42,111 nucleotides of DNA, taken from Faecalibacterium gallinarum. GTDB lineage: Bacteria > Bacillota > Clostridia > Oscillospirales > Ruminococcaceae. This document shows positions 1 to 7,806 of this stretch, one piece after another. The position numbers were made by a program, and so were the translations under genes. The stretch spans positions 1-42,111 of the forward strand of contig NZ_BQKV01000104.1 in the NCBI RefSeq assembly GCF_022180365.1, written 5' to 3'. The notes beneath the pieces are model-generated. The model had not been told where the DNA came from and searched no databases. It saw nothing but the letters and a program-made list of their open reading frames with translations. Every line of letters starts with the position of its first letter. Position 1 is the first letter of the stretch.

Positions 1-147
1 TCATTGACTATCTGGATTACTACAATAACCGGCGTATTAAGGCAAAGCTAAAGGGCCTGCCGCCTGCAATTCACAGACAACAAGCCCTTTCGGCTGTTTG
101 AACTATTTTTATTTCAAATTATTGTCTAACTTTTTGGGGTCACTTCA
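1..147 (+). mobile_element. IS3-family insertion sequence, right end (contig edge)
   Basis: The end of an IS3-family element: the last codons of the transposase followed by the right terminal inverted repeat (gtctaactttttggggtcac region, ending in ttca at 147). The same 149 bases recur in inverted orientation at 41963-42111, and a diverged, internally deleted relative lies at 3980-4344. The rest of the element is outside the window. Identical ends in opposite orientation are what assembly breaks at multicopy IS elements look like, although a composite structure flanked by inverted IS copies cannot be excluded. Confidence 0.85.
3..101 (+). CDS. IS3-family transposase OrfB, C-terminal fragment
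   Basis: Only the last 32 residues are inside the window. They read [20 protein letters not shown] and continue to a TGA at 99-101. The YxNxxRI(K) stretch is the usual end of the DDE integrase domain of IS3/IS150-type OrfB proteins. The catalytic residues lie upstream of the window. The gene is cut by the contig edge rather than by a visible mutation, so it may be intact in the genome. Confidence 0.8.
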   Translation: MDYLDYYNNRRIKAKLKGLPPAIHRQQALSAV

Positions 148-182
148 TTGATGGCTGGTCCTTTTGTGGTTTTATCGGCGGA

Positions 183-806
183 TCACTGCATGCAGAAGTC
201 CGCCAGGTCGTTTTTCAGGCAGATCCGGGCGGCGCTCAGGTTGCCCTGTTCCAGCTCGTCCAGGATGGAGCTGTGGTTTTTCAGGTCGTTGGGCAGGGCC
301 GCCCGGTTCCACTGAGACCAGTAAAACTGGGCGTAGGCCAGTTTCAAAAGCCGCATGGAGCGGCGCAGTTCCTGGTAGCAGTATTCGTTCCGGGCCAGAG
401 CCGCCAGCGCCAGATGAAAATTCTCGTTGATCTGCCAGTGCTCCCAGACGCCGCAGCCCGGCTCCTCCTGCCGGATCAGGGCCCGCAGCTGGGCGATGTC
501 CTGGGGCTGGATGGTCTGGGCTGTCCGGCAGAGCAGGTGATCCTCCAAAACCGAGCGGAATTCCATGATATTGGCCACCCGCTCCAGGGTAAAGCTGTAC
601 ACCTCGTAGCCGTACCGGGGGATGTTGGTCAGGATTCCCTCGCTGGAAAGAACGGTCAGCGCCTCCCGTACCGGGGATTTGCTCACGGCGTACCGCCCCA
701 CCAGTTCCTGTTCGGTGAGGATCTGCCCGGCTTTAAACTGCCCCTGGACGATGTCCTCTAAGATTTGGTTATAGACTTTTTCTTTCAGGGTTTCGGTCTG
801 CTTCAT
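183..806 (-). CDS. GntR-family (FCD-type) transcriptional regulator
   Basis: A 207-residue DNA-binding repressor or activator. The N-terminal winged helix (about residues 8-70) has the family pattern ILTEQELVGRYAVSKSPVRE followed by LTVLSSEGI. The remainder is an all-helical ligand domain of the FCD type, somewhat short for the group. The ATG at 806 lies 9 bases after the stop of the upstream cysteine desulfidase gene, so the two are almost certainly one transcript. Its likely job is to control that gene in response to cysteine or a related small molecule; this is inference from position. An imperfect palindrome over the operon promoter (2170-2189) is the candidate operator. Confidence 0.85.
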   Translation of the reverse strand: MKQTETLKEKVYNQILEDIVQGQFKAGQILTEQELVGRYAVSKSPVREALTVLSSEGILTNIPRYGYEVYSFTLERVANIMEFRSVLEDHLLCRTAQTIQPQDIAQLRALIRQEEPGCGVWEHWQINENFHLALAALARNEYCYQELRRSMRLLKLAYAQFYWSQWNRAALPNDLKNHSSILDELEQGNLSAARICLKNDLADFCMQ

Positions 807-815
807 GGTATTGCC

Positions 816-2108
816 TCAGGCCATAAAGTTATTTTGGATCATCAGTTTGACGATCTCCTTGTCGGTCTCCTGCATCCCCACCGAGGCCAGCAGACCGATG
901 CAGCGGATGGTGTTCTCTACCCCCCGCTTGACGATGCCGTCGCCGCCCAAAAATTCCTGGCCGTTCTGGTACATGTAATAGCCCAGGATGCCCGCGTCCA
1001 CCGCCGAGGCGATCTTGGCCGCGCAGGAGGCCTTGGCGCCGTCGCAGATGGTGCCCGAGATGATGGCCAGACTGTTCACCAGGGTGTGGGCCAGGGTGGT
1101 GAAGTCCCCGCCCATCAGATAGGCGATGCCCGCCCCAGCGCCGGAACCGGCCCCCACCGCGCCGCAGTAGGCGGACAGGCGGCCGATGCCCTCCTTGATG
1201 TGGAGGGTGGAAAGGTTGGACACCACCAGCGCCCGATAGAGCTTCTCGTCGCTGACCCCCAGGTGGCGGGCGTAGACGATCACCGGCACCGAGGCAGTGA
1301 TGCCCTGGTTGCCGCTGCCCGAGTTGATGACCACCGGCAGCTCGCAGCCGTTCATCCGGGCGTCCGACCCGGCGGCGGCCATGGCCCGGGCCCGGATCTT
1401 GATGTCCTCCTCGCCGTAGGTTTTCAGCAGCACCTTGCCGATGTTGGCGCCGTAGTTGCCCCGGATGCCCTCCTCGGCGATGGCCATGTTGTAGGCGATC
1501 TGCCGGTCCAGGACCTCTTTCACGTCCTCGATCTTCACCTCGTTGGCGAAGTTGTAGATGTTCTCAATGGTCAAAAGGCTCTTGTCCGCCATGGCGCTCT
1601 CGGTCTTGCCGGTGATCTCCCGGGAGAGCAGCACCTCCTCGCCCCGGCGGACACAGACCACGTTGGTGTGGTAGTCCACGATCCGGACAAAGGCGGAGTC
1701 GGACCCCCGGTAGACGGTGATGCAGATGTCGAAGATCAGGTCCGACTTTGCAAAATCCACCGTCATGGGGGTGTCCTGGACGTACTTCTGGGTGGCTTCG
1801 ATCTGCTCGGGGGTCACCTCCGAGATGACCTCCAGCTCCCGGTCGGCCTTGCCCGCCACAATGCCCACAGCGCAGGCGGCTTCCAGCCCCCGCATCCCGC
1901 CGGTGTGGGGGACGATGACGCTCTTGACATTTTTAATGATGTTCCGGCTGACCTCGATCACCACCCGGTCGGGCAGGGCCCCCAGGGCCCGGCGGGCGAT
2001 GGCCCCCGCATAGGCCACCGCGATGGGCTCGGTGCAGCCCATGGCCGGCAGCAGCTCATCCTTCAAAATCTGAACATAGGTGCTGTAAAGAAATCCATCC
2101 ATCGCCAT
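816..2108 (-). CDS. cyuA: L-cysteine desulfidase family protein (CyuA/YhaM, UPF0597)
   Basis: About 430 residues. The family converts L-cysteine to pyruvate, ammonia and hydrogen sulfide using an oxygen-sensitive iron-sulfur cluster (established for archaeal and enterobacterial members). Seen here are the hallmark MGCTEPIAVAYAGA near the N-terminus, SVIVPHTGGMRGLEAACAVG, the GSGNQGITASVPV loop and a Cys/Gly-rich C-terminal half (SGTICDGAKASCAAKIASA). An ATG at 2135 is in frame, but the ATG at 2108 has an AAGGA site six bases upstream and gives MAMDGFLYS, so I take 2108. It is first in a two-gene operon with a GntR regulator. Confidence 0.85.
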   Translation of the reverse strand: MAMDGFLYSTYVQILKDELLPAMGCTEPIAVAYAGAIARRALGALPDRVVIEVSRNIIKNVKSVIVPHTGGMRGLEAACAVGIVAGKADRELEVISEVTPEQIEATQKYVQDTPMTVDFAKSDLIFDICITVYRGSDSAFVRIVDYHTNVVCVRRGEEVLLSREITGKTESAMADKSLLTIENIYNFANEVKIEDVKEVLDRQIAYNMAIAEEGIRGNYGANIGKVLLKTYGEEDIKIRARAMAAAGSDARMNGCELPVVINSGSGNQGITASVPVIVYARHLGVSDEKLYRALVVSNLSTLHIKEGIGRLSAYCGAVGAGSGAGAGIAYLMGGDFTTLAHTLVNSLAIISGTICDGAKASCAAKIASAVDAGILGYYMYQNGQEFLGGDGIVKRGVENTIRCIGLLASVGMQETDKEIVKLMIQNNFMA

Positions 2109-2169
2109 TTCTGATCCTTCTCTCCCTTTTTCCACGAGGGGGCAGGGGCTCCAGCCCTGCCCGATTCTC

Positions 2170-2212
2170 TAATATGCACACTAATATTATCAGCCCCGGC
2201 GGAAAATGTCAA
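2170..2212 (-). promoter_or_regulatory. Promoter and candidate operator of the cyuA-gntR operon
   Basis: On the minus strand TTGACA (2212-2207) is followed after 17 bases by TAATAT (2189-2184). The -10 box is inside an inverted repeat, TAATAT-N8-ATATTA (2170-2189), well placed for a repressor such as the GntR protein encoded in the same operon. The promoter is directly visible; the operator role is inferred. Confidence 0.6.
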
Positions 2213-2325
2213 TTCGTGGGGGAGAAAAGCCCCTCCGCCCCCGGTTGGTGATTCAATCACAGAAAAACCGCCCGGCTTATAGTAAAGTTACCCTGAAAAA
2301 TTGTCATCCAACGGAGGGTATCTGC

Positions 2326-2973
2326 ATGAAACGATTCTGTAACCGAAACTGGAACCGGGCCCTGGGCCTGGCGGCGGCGGTTTGTCTGGTGTTGGGCCTG
2401 GCGTCCTGCGGGGGAGAGGCCGGTTCTTTTTCCACCGGTTCCACCAGCCCGGCGGCCTCGGCGGCCCAGTCGACCCCGGCCTCTGAGGCGTCGTCCGGCG
2501 CGGCCAACACCGCCCCCGGCATCCTCTCGGCCTTCACCGCCCAGGATCTGGCGGGCAACACCGTCACCCAGGAGGTTCTGGAGGGGCACACCCTGACCAT
2601 GGTGAACGTCTGGGCCACCTTCTGCGGGCCCTGCATCAAAGAGATGCCCGAGCTGGGCGAGCTCTCGGCGGAGTACGCCGACCGTGGGGTGCAGATCATC
2701 GGCATGGTGTCCGACGTCTGGACGGCGGACGGCGTCATCGACCCCGACCAGGTGGCCCTGGCCCAGGAGATCGCCGACACCACCGGGGCGGATTACCTCC
2801 ACATCATCCCCGGCGAGGACCTCTATGGCCTGCTGGTCCAGATCAACACCGTGCCCACCACCTTCTTTGTGGATGAGGCGGGCCGTCAGGTGGGCAGCGC
2901 CTACCTGGGCGCCCGGAACAAAGAAACCTGGCAGGAGATTCTCGACCAGATGCTGCAAGAGGTGGGCGCATGA
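2326..2973 (+). CDS. TlpA-like thioredoxin-fold lipoprotein
   Basis: A 215-residue exported thiol-disulfide protein. It starts at the ATG at 2326, seven bases after GGAGGG. A lipoprotein signal peptide ends in the lipobox GLASC (Cys28), followed by a Ser/Ala/Thr linker to about residue 65. The thioredoxin-like domain carries the active site WATFCGPC (Cys100 and Cys103) and a cis-Pro region INTVPTTFFV. It should act outside the membrane as a disulfide reductase. It overlaps the next gene by four bases (ATGA) and heads a three-gene operon with a CXXC mini-protein and a 4Fe-4S membrane protein, the probable electron supply. Confidence 0.88.
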   Translation: MKRFCNRNWNRALGLAAAVCLVLGLASCGGEAGSFSTGSTSPAASAAQSTPASEASSGAANTAPGILSAFTAQDLAGNTVTQEVLEGHTLTMVNVWATFCGPCIKEMPELGELSAEYADRGVQIIGMVSDVWTADGVIDPDQVALAQEIADTTGADYLHIIPGEDLYGLLVQINTVPTTFFVDEAGRQVGSAYLGARNKETWQEILDQMLQEVGA

Positions 2974-3116
2974 GATTTCTGCGGCAAAATCGCGCCGGCC
3001 TTGCGCTGATCGGGCTGGGGCTGGTCTTCCTGGTGCTTGGCGCGGGCCGGGGGGAGATCGAGCTGGTCTACCGCAAAGCGGTGAATATCTGCATGGAGTG
3101 TATCGGCCTTGGGTAA
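2970..3116 (+). CDS. CD1871A-family CXXC mini-protein
   Basis: A 48-residue protein: an N-terminal basic stretch, one hydrophobic helix (about residues 9-26, AGLALIGLGLVFLVLGAG), then a short tail ending NICMECIGLG with the CxxC pair Cys41/Cys44. This matches the small CD1871A-type proteins commonly found beside TlpA and 4Fe-4S genes in Clostridia. The start overlaps the TlpA stop (ATGA) and the end overlaps the next gene by eight bases, so translation is probably coupled. A plausible role is to relay electrons across the membrane to the TlpA-like protein; this is inference. Confidence 0.8.
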   Translation: MRFLRQNRAGLALIGLGLVFLVLGAGRGEIELVYRKAVNICMECIGLG

Positions 3117-3969
3117 GAAGAAAATCAACCATCTGCGGACGGCGGTTCAGCTCTGCACCGCAGCCCTGACCAACGGTTACGCCGCCGGTTTCATTCAGGG
3201 CAAAATCTACAAGGGCCCCACCAAACAGGTCTGTGTGCCGGGGCTCAACTGCTATTCCTGCCCGGGAGCCCTGGGGGCCTGCCCCATCGGGTCCTTCCAG
3301 GCCGTGGTCACCAGCCGGGACCGCTCCTTCTCCTTTTATGTGGTGGGCTTTCTGCTCATATTCGGGGGGCTGTTGGGCCGGTTTGTCTGCGGCTGGCTCT
3401 GCCCCTTCGGGCTGGTGCAGGACCTAGTCCACAAGATCCCTTTCCCCAAAAAATGGAAAAAGCTCCCGGGGGACAAATACCTCCGGTGGCTGAAATACCT
3501 GATCCTGGTGGGGTTTGTGATCCTGCTGCCCCTGACGGTGCTGGATGTGGTGGGCCAGGGCCAGCCTTGGTTCTGCAAATACATCTGTCCCTCGGGCACC
3601 CTCTTCGGGGGGCTGCCGTTGGTCTCTGCCAACCCCGCCCTTCAGTCGGCCCTCTCCTGGCTCTTTGCCTGGAAGGTGGGGCTGCTGGTGTTCTTGCTGC
3701 TTTTGTCGGTGGTGGTCTACCGGCCCTTCTGCCGGTACCTCTGCCCCTTGGGGGCGGTGTACGGCCTGTTTAACCCGGTGGCCCTTTACCGGTATTCCAT
3801 CGACCCGGCCAAATGCACCGGGTGTACCGCCTGCCAAAAGGCCTGCCCCCTGGATATCCCGGTCCACAAGACCCCCAACAGCCCCGAATGCATCCGCTGC
3901 GGCCGCTGCAAAGCCGCCTGCCCCCACGGGGCCATCTGCACCGGCGCTGCTCCGAAAAAGCCGGAATAA
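3109..3969 (+). CDS. NapH-like 4Fe-4S membrane protein
   Basis: A 286-residue polytopic membrane protein. The start is a TTG at 3109 overlapping the previous gene. Several hydrophobic helices (near residues 75-100, 125-150 and 185-205) alternate with cysteine-rich loops CGWLCPFG and CRYLCPLG, the signature of NapH/MauN/CcoG-like proteins, and an N-terminal CYSCPGALGACPIG. Two ferredoxin motifs close the protein: CTGCTACQKACPLDIP and CIRCGRCKAACPHGA. It likely takes electrons from cytoplasmic donors and feeds the CXXC protein and TlpA-like lipoprotein. The gene lies directly before an IS remnant that has replaced the downstream sequence. Confidence 0.85.
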   Translation: MGKKKINHLRTAVQLCTAALTNGYAAGFIQGKIYKGPTKQVCVPGLNCYSCPGALGACPIGSFQAVVTSRDRSFSFYVVGFLLIFGGLLGRFVCGWLCPFGLVQDLVHKIPFPKKWKKLPGDKYLRWLKYLILVGFVILLPLTVLDVVGQGQPWFCKYICPSGTLFGGLPLVSANPALQSALSWLFAWKVGLLVFLLLLSVVVYRPFCRYLCPLGAVYGLFNPVALYRYSIDPAKCTGCTACQKACPLDIPVHKTPNSPECIRCGRCKAACPHGAICTGAAPKKPE

Positions 3970-3979
3970 AACAAAAAAA

Positions 3980-4344
3980 TGAAGTGACCCCAAAAAGTTA
4001 GACAATATTTGAAAGCAAACATTGTTTAAGCAGCCGAAAGGGCTTGGTGTCTGTGAATAGCAGGCGGCAAGCCCTTTAGTTTTGTCTTAATTCTGCGGTT
4101 GTTGTAATACTCAAGATAATTCACAAGTTCCTGCTTGAAGTGCTCCATAGACTCAAATTCTTGCAGATAAAGCAGTTCACTCTTGAGTAGGCCGAAGAAG
4201 TTTTCTGCCACCGCATTGTCCAGACAGTTCCCTTTGCGGCTCATACTCTGCCGAATACCTTTGTTCGGTATTCCTTTTGGCATAATAAAGCACCCCACTT
4301 GTTATCCAGTATACCATACTGTCTAGCAAATGGGGTGCAGTTCA
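3980..4344 (-). mobile_element. Internally deleted IS3-family element (365 bp, MITE-like)
   Basis: Both terminal repeats are present: tgaagtgaccccaaaaagtt at 3980 and its diverged partner tgaactgcaccccatttgct reading inward from 4344. Between them is one short ORF (4026-4285) that joins MPKGIPNK, typical of the first residues of OrfA, directly to [16 protein letters not shown], the C-terminal third of OrfB including [14 protein letters not shown] with the DDE glutamate. All of OrfA after its start, and most of OrfB, is missing. The element cannot move by itself but could be mobilised by the full copies seen at the window ends. No target-site duplication is evident. Confidence 0.8.
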
Positions 4345-4347
4345 CTT

Positions 4348-4368
4348 GGGAGCCTGCGGCGGTTTTTT
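4348..4368 (+). terminator. Surviving half of a transcription terminator
   Basis: GGGAGCCTGCGGCGG followed by six T residues looks like the 3' arm of an intrinsic terminator. The matching 5' arm is absent; an A-run (3973-3979) sits on the other side of the IS remnant. The IS insertion or an adjacent deletion seems to have removed one arm of a shared terminator between two convergent genes. Confidence 0.35.
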
Positions 4369-4382
4369 CATGTACCGATGAA

Positions 4383-4805
4383 TTAGTATGCAACCTCAGC
4401 GGCGTCGAAGCAAGCCTGAGCGGCCTCGACCACAGCGTCAGAGGTGATGGTGGCGCTGGCAACAGCGTCCACGTTGGGGGTGTTGCCGTCCACGATGGCC
4501 TGAGCCAGATCCTCAGCGGCGACCTGGCCGATGTCGGGGGTCTCGTTGGAAGCGTCGATCTCGCAGTCGGTGACCACACCGTTCTCGAAGGTCAGGGTGA
4601 CGCTCAGGTCGCCCATGCCGGTAGCAGAAGCGGTCTGGGTGCCGGTGTAGCCGCCCTCGGCAGAAGCCTCAGAGCCAGCCTCGCTGGAAGCGGCGGTGCT
4701 GGATGCGGCAGTGCTGGAAGCAGCGGTGCTGGAAGCGGAATCGCCGCAGGCGACCATGCACAGAGCCAGGGCGCAGACGGCAGCAATCTTTGCAAGATAT
4801 TTCAT
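4383..4805 (-). CDS. FMN-binding domain lipoprotein
   Basis: A 140-residue exported protein: signal peptide with lipobox MVAC (Cys20), a linker with TAASS repeats (to about residue 50), then a compact FMN_bind domain ending in VDAVASATITS. The D-x-x-x-S-A-T core (Asp113 to Thr119) is the site where ApbE-type enzymes attach FMN covalently to Thr in NqrC/RnfG-like proteins. Ala at the fourth position, instead of the usual Ser/Thr, is a slight deviation. It is probably a surface flavoprotein electron carrier. It stands opposite the TlpA/4Fe-4S operon, so a shared extracellular redox role is possible but unproven. Confidence 0.82.
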   Translation of the reverse strand: MKYLAKIAAVCALALCMVACGDSASSTAASSTAASSTAASSEAGSEASAEGGYTGTQTASATGMGDLSVTLTFENGVVTDCEIDASNETPDIGQVAAEDLAQAIVDGNTPNVDAVASATITSDAVVEAAQACFDAAEVAY

Positions 4806-4848
4806 CGTAATAATCCTTCTTTCCTAAATGGGTTGCTTGCGATTGAGT

Positions 4849-4877
4849 ATTTTACATCGATTGCACAAATTTTTCAA
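4849..4877 (-). promoter_or_regulatory. Promoter of the FMN-binding lipoprotein gene
   Basis: On the minus strand TTGAAA (4877-4872), 17-base spacer, TAAAAT (4854-4849), about 45 bases upstream of the ATG at 4805, with an AAGAAGGA ribosome site. The surrounding 100 bases are AT-rich, in contrast with the GC-rich genes. Confidence 0.6.
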
Positions 4878-4925
4878 GTGTTTTTTATAGGAAAATCCAA
4901 TTTTTAAAAGATTTTTAGAGGAGAA

Positions 4926-6842
4926 TCACTCCTGTGCCGGCTTTTTCACCAGGCTGAGCAGGGCGGCGCCCACCACGCTGCCCACTACCAGGGCCACCAC
5001 ATACAGCAGAGCGTTGCCCACCACAGGGAAGACGAAGATGCCGCCGTGGGGTGCCCGCAGGGTGCAGCCAAAAGCCATGGACAGCGCGCCCGCCACAGCC
5101 GAGCCGATCACGCAGCTGGGCAGAACCCGCAGAGGATCGGTGGCGGCGAAGGGGATGGCGCCCTCCGAGATGAAGCACAGGCCCATGATGTAGTTGACGA
5201 AACCGTTCTTCCGCTCCTCCCGGGTCCACTTCTTGGGGCAGAAGGTGGTGGAGAGGGCGATGGCAATGGGGGGAACCATGCCGCCCACCATGACGGCGGC
5301 CATCACATCGTAGGTGCCGGAGGCCAGAGCCGCGGTGCCGAAGACATAGGCCGCTTTGTTGAAGGGGCCGCCCATGTCCACGCTCATCATACCGCCGCAG
5401 ATGGCGCCCAGCAGCACCTTGGAGGTGCCGCCCATGGTGTTCAGCCAGGCGGCGATCCCCTCGTTGATCAGGCCCATGACGGGGTTGATGGCGCACATGA
5501 CCAGGCCCATCACCAGCATGCCGCCCAGGGGATAGATCAGCATGGGCCGGATGCCGTCCACGCTGCTGGGGAGTTTTTCGGTGATATTCTCAAGGAACTT
5601 GACCAGATAGCCCGCTGCGAAGCCTGCCAGCAGGGCCGCCAGGAAACCGCCCGAAACGCCGGTGGTGCTGCCCGCGGCCAGCCCCGAGAAGCTGGTGCCG
5701 TTCATGGCCAGCACGCCGCCCACAAAGCCCACGGCCAGGCCCGGCCGGTCGGCGATGGACATGGCGATGTAGGCCGAGAGGATGGGCAGCATGTAGCTGA
5801 AGGCCGCGTTGCCCACCGTCTTAAAGAAGGCCGCCAGAGGGGTGTTCATGCCAAAGTTGGCGGGGTTGATGGAGAAGTCATCGAAGAGGAAAGCCAGGGC
5901 GATGAGGATGCCGCCGCCCACCACGAAGGGCAGCATGTGGGAGACGCCGTTCATCAGGTGCTTGTAGACGGTGTGGCCCAGGCTGTCCTTGCCCGCGTCC
6001 TCGGCGGCGGGCTTGCCGCCCTTGGCGTGGAAGACGGGCACCGTGCCGCTCTCGATCTTCTGGAGCAGCTCTTCCGGCTTGTGGATGCCATCGTCCACCC
6101 GGGTGAAGAGGACCGGTTTGCCGTCAAAGCGGGCGGTCTCTACGTTCTTGTCGGCGGCCACGATGATGCCGTCGCAGGCGGCGATCTCCTCGGCGGTCAG
6201 GATGTTCTTGGCGCCGCCCGAGCCGTTGGTCTCTACCTTGCAGGGCAGGCCCAGCTTGGTGCCCGCTTTGGCCAGGGCCTCGGCGGCCATGTAGGTGTGG
6301 GCGATGCCGGTGGGGCAGGCGGTCACCGCCAGGATCCGGTAGCCCTGGGGGGCGATCTCCTGGTCGGTGAAGCTCTCGGCCCCGAACTGCTGCTGCTCCT
6401 GGACGTCGATCAAATCCAGGAATTCCCGGGGGGACTTGGCCGCCCGGAGCTTTTCCACAAAGTCCTCGTGCATCAGCATCTGCATCATCCGGGCCAGCAT
6501 ATCCACGTGCAGACTGCCATTCTCGGGGGCGGCGATCATAAAGAACAGGTCGCTCTTGCTGTCGTCCTCGGGGTTATACTGGACCGGCTGGGCCAGCCGC
6601 AGCACCGCCAGGCTGGGCCGGGTGACGCAGGCGGCTTTGGCGTGGGGGACGGTGATGCCGTTGTCCACATAGGTGGAAGCTTCCTTCTCCCGGGCGTAGA
6701 TGGCGGCCTTATAGGCGGCCTTGTCGGTGATGTTGCCGTGGTTGCACTGCAAATCCACCAGGGTGTCAATCACCGCGGCCTGATCGGCGGCCGTTCCGTC
6801 CAGCGCGATGGCATTGACGGAAAACAGTTCGGTAATGCGCAT
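4926..6842 (-). CDS. fruA: PTS fructose transporter, IIABC components fused
   Basis: A 638-residue phosphotransferase permease that imports fructose and phosphorylates it to fructose 1-phosphate. Domain order: IIA (about 1-150) with the phospho-histidine motif NGITVPHAKA (His67); IIB (about 168-265) with VTACPTGIAHTYMAAEAL and phospho-Cys176; IIC (about 290-635) with many membrane helices, beginning YKHLMNGVSHMLPFVVGGG. Length and order match Firmicute FruA proteins. It is last in the fruR-fruK-fruA operon, 58 bases after fruK, with its own AAGGAGAGG site. I see no strong intrinsic terminator after it, only an AT-rich stretch. Confidence 0.93.
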   Translation of the reverse strand: MRITELFSVNAIALDGTAADQAAVIDTLVDLQCNHGNITDKAAYKAAIYAREKEASTYVDNGITVPHAKAACVTRPSLAVLRLAQPVQYNPEDDSKSDLFFMIAAPENGSLHVDMLARMMQMLMHEDFVEKLRAAKSPREFLDLIDVQEQQQFGAESFTDQEIAPQGYRILAVTACPTGIAHTYMAAEALAKAGTKLGLPCKVETNGSGGAKNILTAEEIAACDGIIVAADKNVETARFDGKPVLFTRVDDGIHKPEELLQKIESGTVPVFHAKGGKPAAEDAGKDSLGHTVYKHLMNGVSHMLPFVVGGGILIALAFLFDDFSINPANFGMNTPLAAFFKTVGNAAFSYMLPILSAYIAMSIADRPGLAVGFVGGVLAMNGTSFSGLAAGSTTGVSGGFLAALLAGFAAGYLVKFLENITEKLPSSVDGIRPMLIYPLGGMLVMGLVMCAINPVMGLINEGIAAWLNTMGGTSKVLLGAICGGMMSVDMGGPFNKAAYVFGTAALASGTYDVMAAVMVGGMVPPIAIALSTTFCPKKWTREERKNGFVNYIMGLCFISEGAIPFAATDPLRVLPSCVIGSAVAGALSMAFGCTLRAPHGGIFVFPVVGNALLYVVALVVGSVVGAALLSLVKKPAQE

Positions 6843-6900
6843 AAGATCCTCTCCTTTTTGTATAGATGCCTCTATAAAATACGTTTTTTATTACGCGGGA

Positions 6901-7806
6901 TCAGAGGGTGGCCAGCAGCTCGTCGATCTTCTCCCGGGTTGCCAGACCCAGGGAGAAGGCGGTGGCGCTGCCTGCGGCGGTGCCCAGTTTCAGGGCCCAG
7001 TCGTAGTCGCCCTTTTGCAGGTATCCCGCCAGGAAGCCGGCCACCATGCTGTCTCCGGCGCCCACGCTGTTCAGCACCTTGCCTTTGGGTACCCCCATCC
7101 GGTGGGTGACCCCGTGCTCATCCAGCAGCAGGGCGCCGTCCCCGGCCATGCTCACCAGGACGTTCCGGGCGCCCCGGGCCTGGAGCATGGCGGCGCAGGC
7201 GGTAATCTCGGCGTCGGTGGTCAGCACCCGGCCGAAGATCTCCCCCAGCTCGTGGTTGTTGGGCTTGATGAGGAAGGGCCGGTATTGCAGCACGTTCACC
7301 AGCAGGTCCCGAGTGGCGTCCACCACCACCTGGACCCCCCGGCCCTCCAGCCGGACCAGGATTTTCTCGTAGGTGTCTCCGGCCAGACAGGCGGGGATGC
7401 TGCCCGCCAGCACCAGGGCGTCCCCGGGGCCCAGCCGGTCCAGCTGGGCGGTGAGCTGGGCCATGTCGGCCTCGCCGATCCGGGGGCCCAGGCCGTTGAT
7501 CTCGGTCTCCTCTCCGGCCTTGATCTTGACGTTGATCCGGGTGACCCCCTCGTCCAGGTGGATGAAGTCGGTGTGCACCCCCTGGGCCCGGAGCCCATCT
7601 TCCAGCCAGCGGCCGGTGGGCCCGGCCACAAAGCCCAGGGCGGTGTTCTCGCAGCCCAGGGCGTTCAGCACGCTGGAGACATTGATCCCCTTGCCGCCGA
7701 ACTGGTATTCCTCCTGGGTGGTGCGGTTGACGGCGTCCAGCTGGAGGCTGCCGGGCAGGTGGACCACATAGTCGATGGCGGGGTTAAAGGTGACGGTGTA
7801 AATCAT
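6901..7806 (-). CDS. fruK: 1-phosphofructokinase
   Basis: A 301-residue PfkB-family sugar kinase that turns fructose 1-phosphate (the product of FruA) into fructose 1,6-bisphosphate. Visible are the start MIYTVTFNPAIDY, the substrate loop QFGGKGINVSSVL and the C-terminal nucleotide/catalytic motif NSVGAGDSMVAGF with the catalytic Asp. The ATG overlaps the fruR stop by four bases (7803-7806), showing translational coupling. It lies in the cytoplasm and is the second gene of the fructose operon. Confidence 0.93.
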   Translation of the reverse strand: MIYTVTFNPAIDYVVHLPGSLQLDAVNRTTQEEYQFGGKGINVSSVLNALGCENTALGFVAGPTGRWLEDGLRAQGVHTDFIHLDEGVTRINVKIKAGEETEINGLGPRIGEADMAQLTAQLDRLGPGDALVLAGSIPACLAGDTYEKILVRLEGRGVQVVVDATRDLLVNVLQYRPFLIKPNNHELGEIFGRVLTTDAEITACAAMLQARGARNVLVSMAGDGALLLDEHGVTHRMGVPKGKVLNSVGAGDSMVAGFLAGYLQKGDYDWALKLGTAAGSATAFSLGLATREKIDELLATL

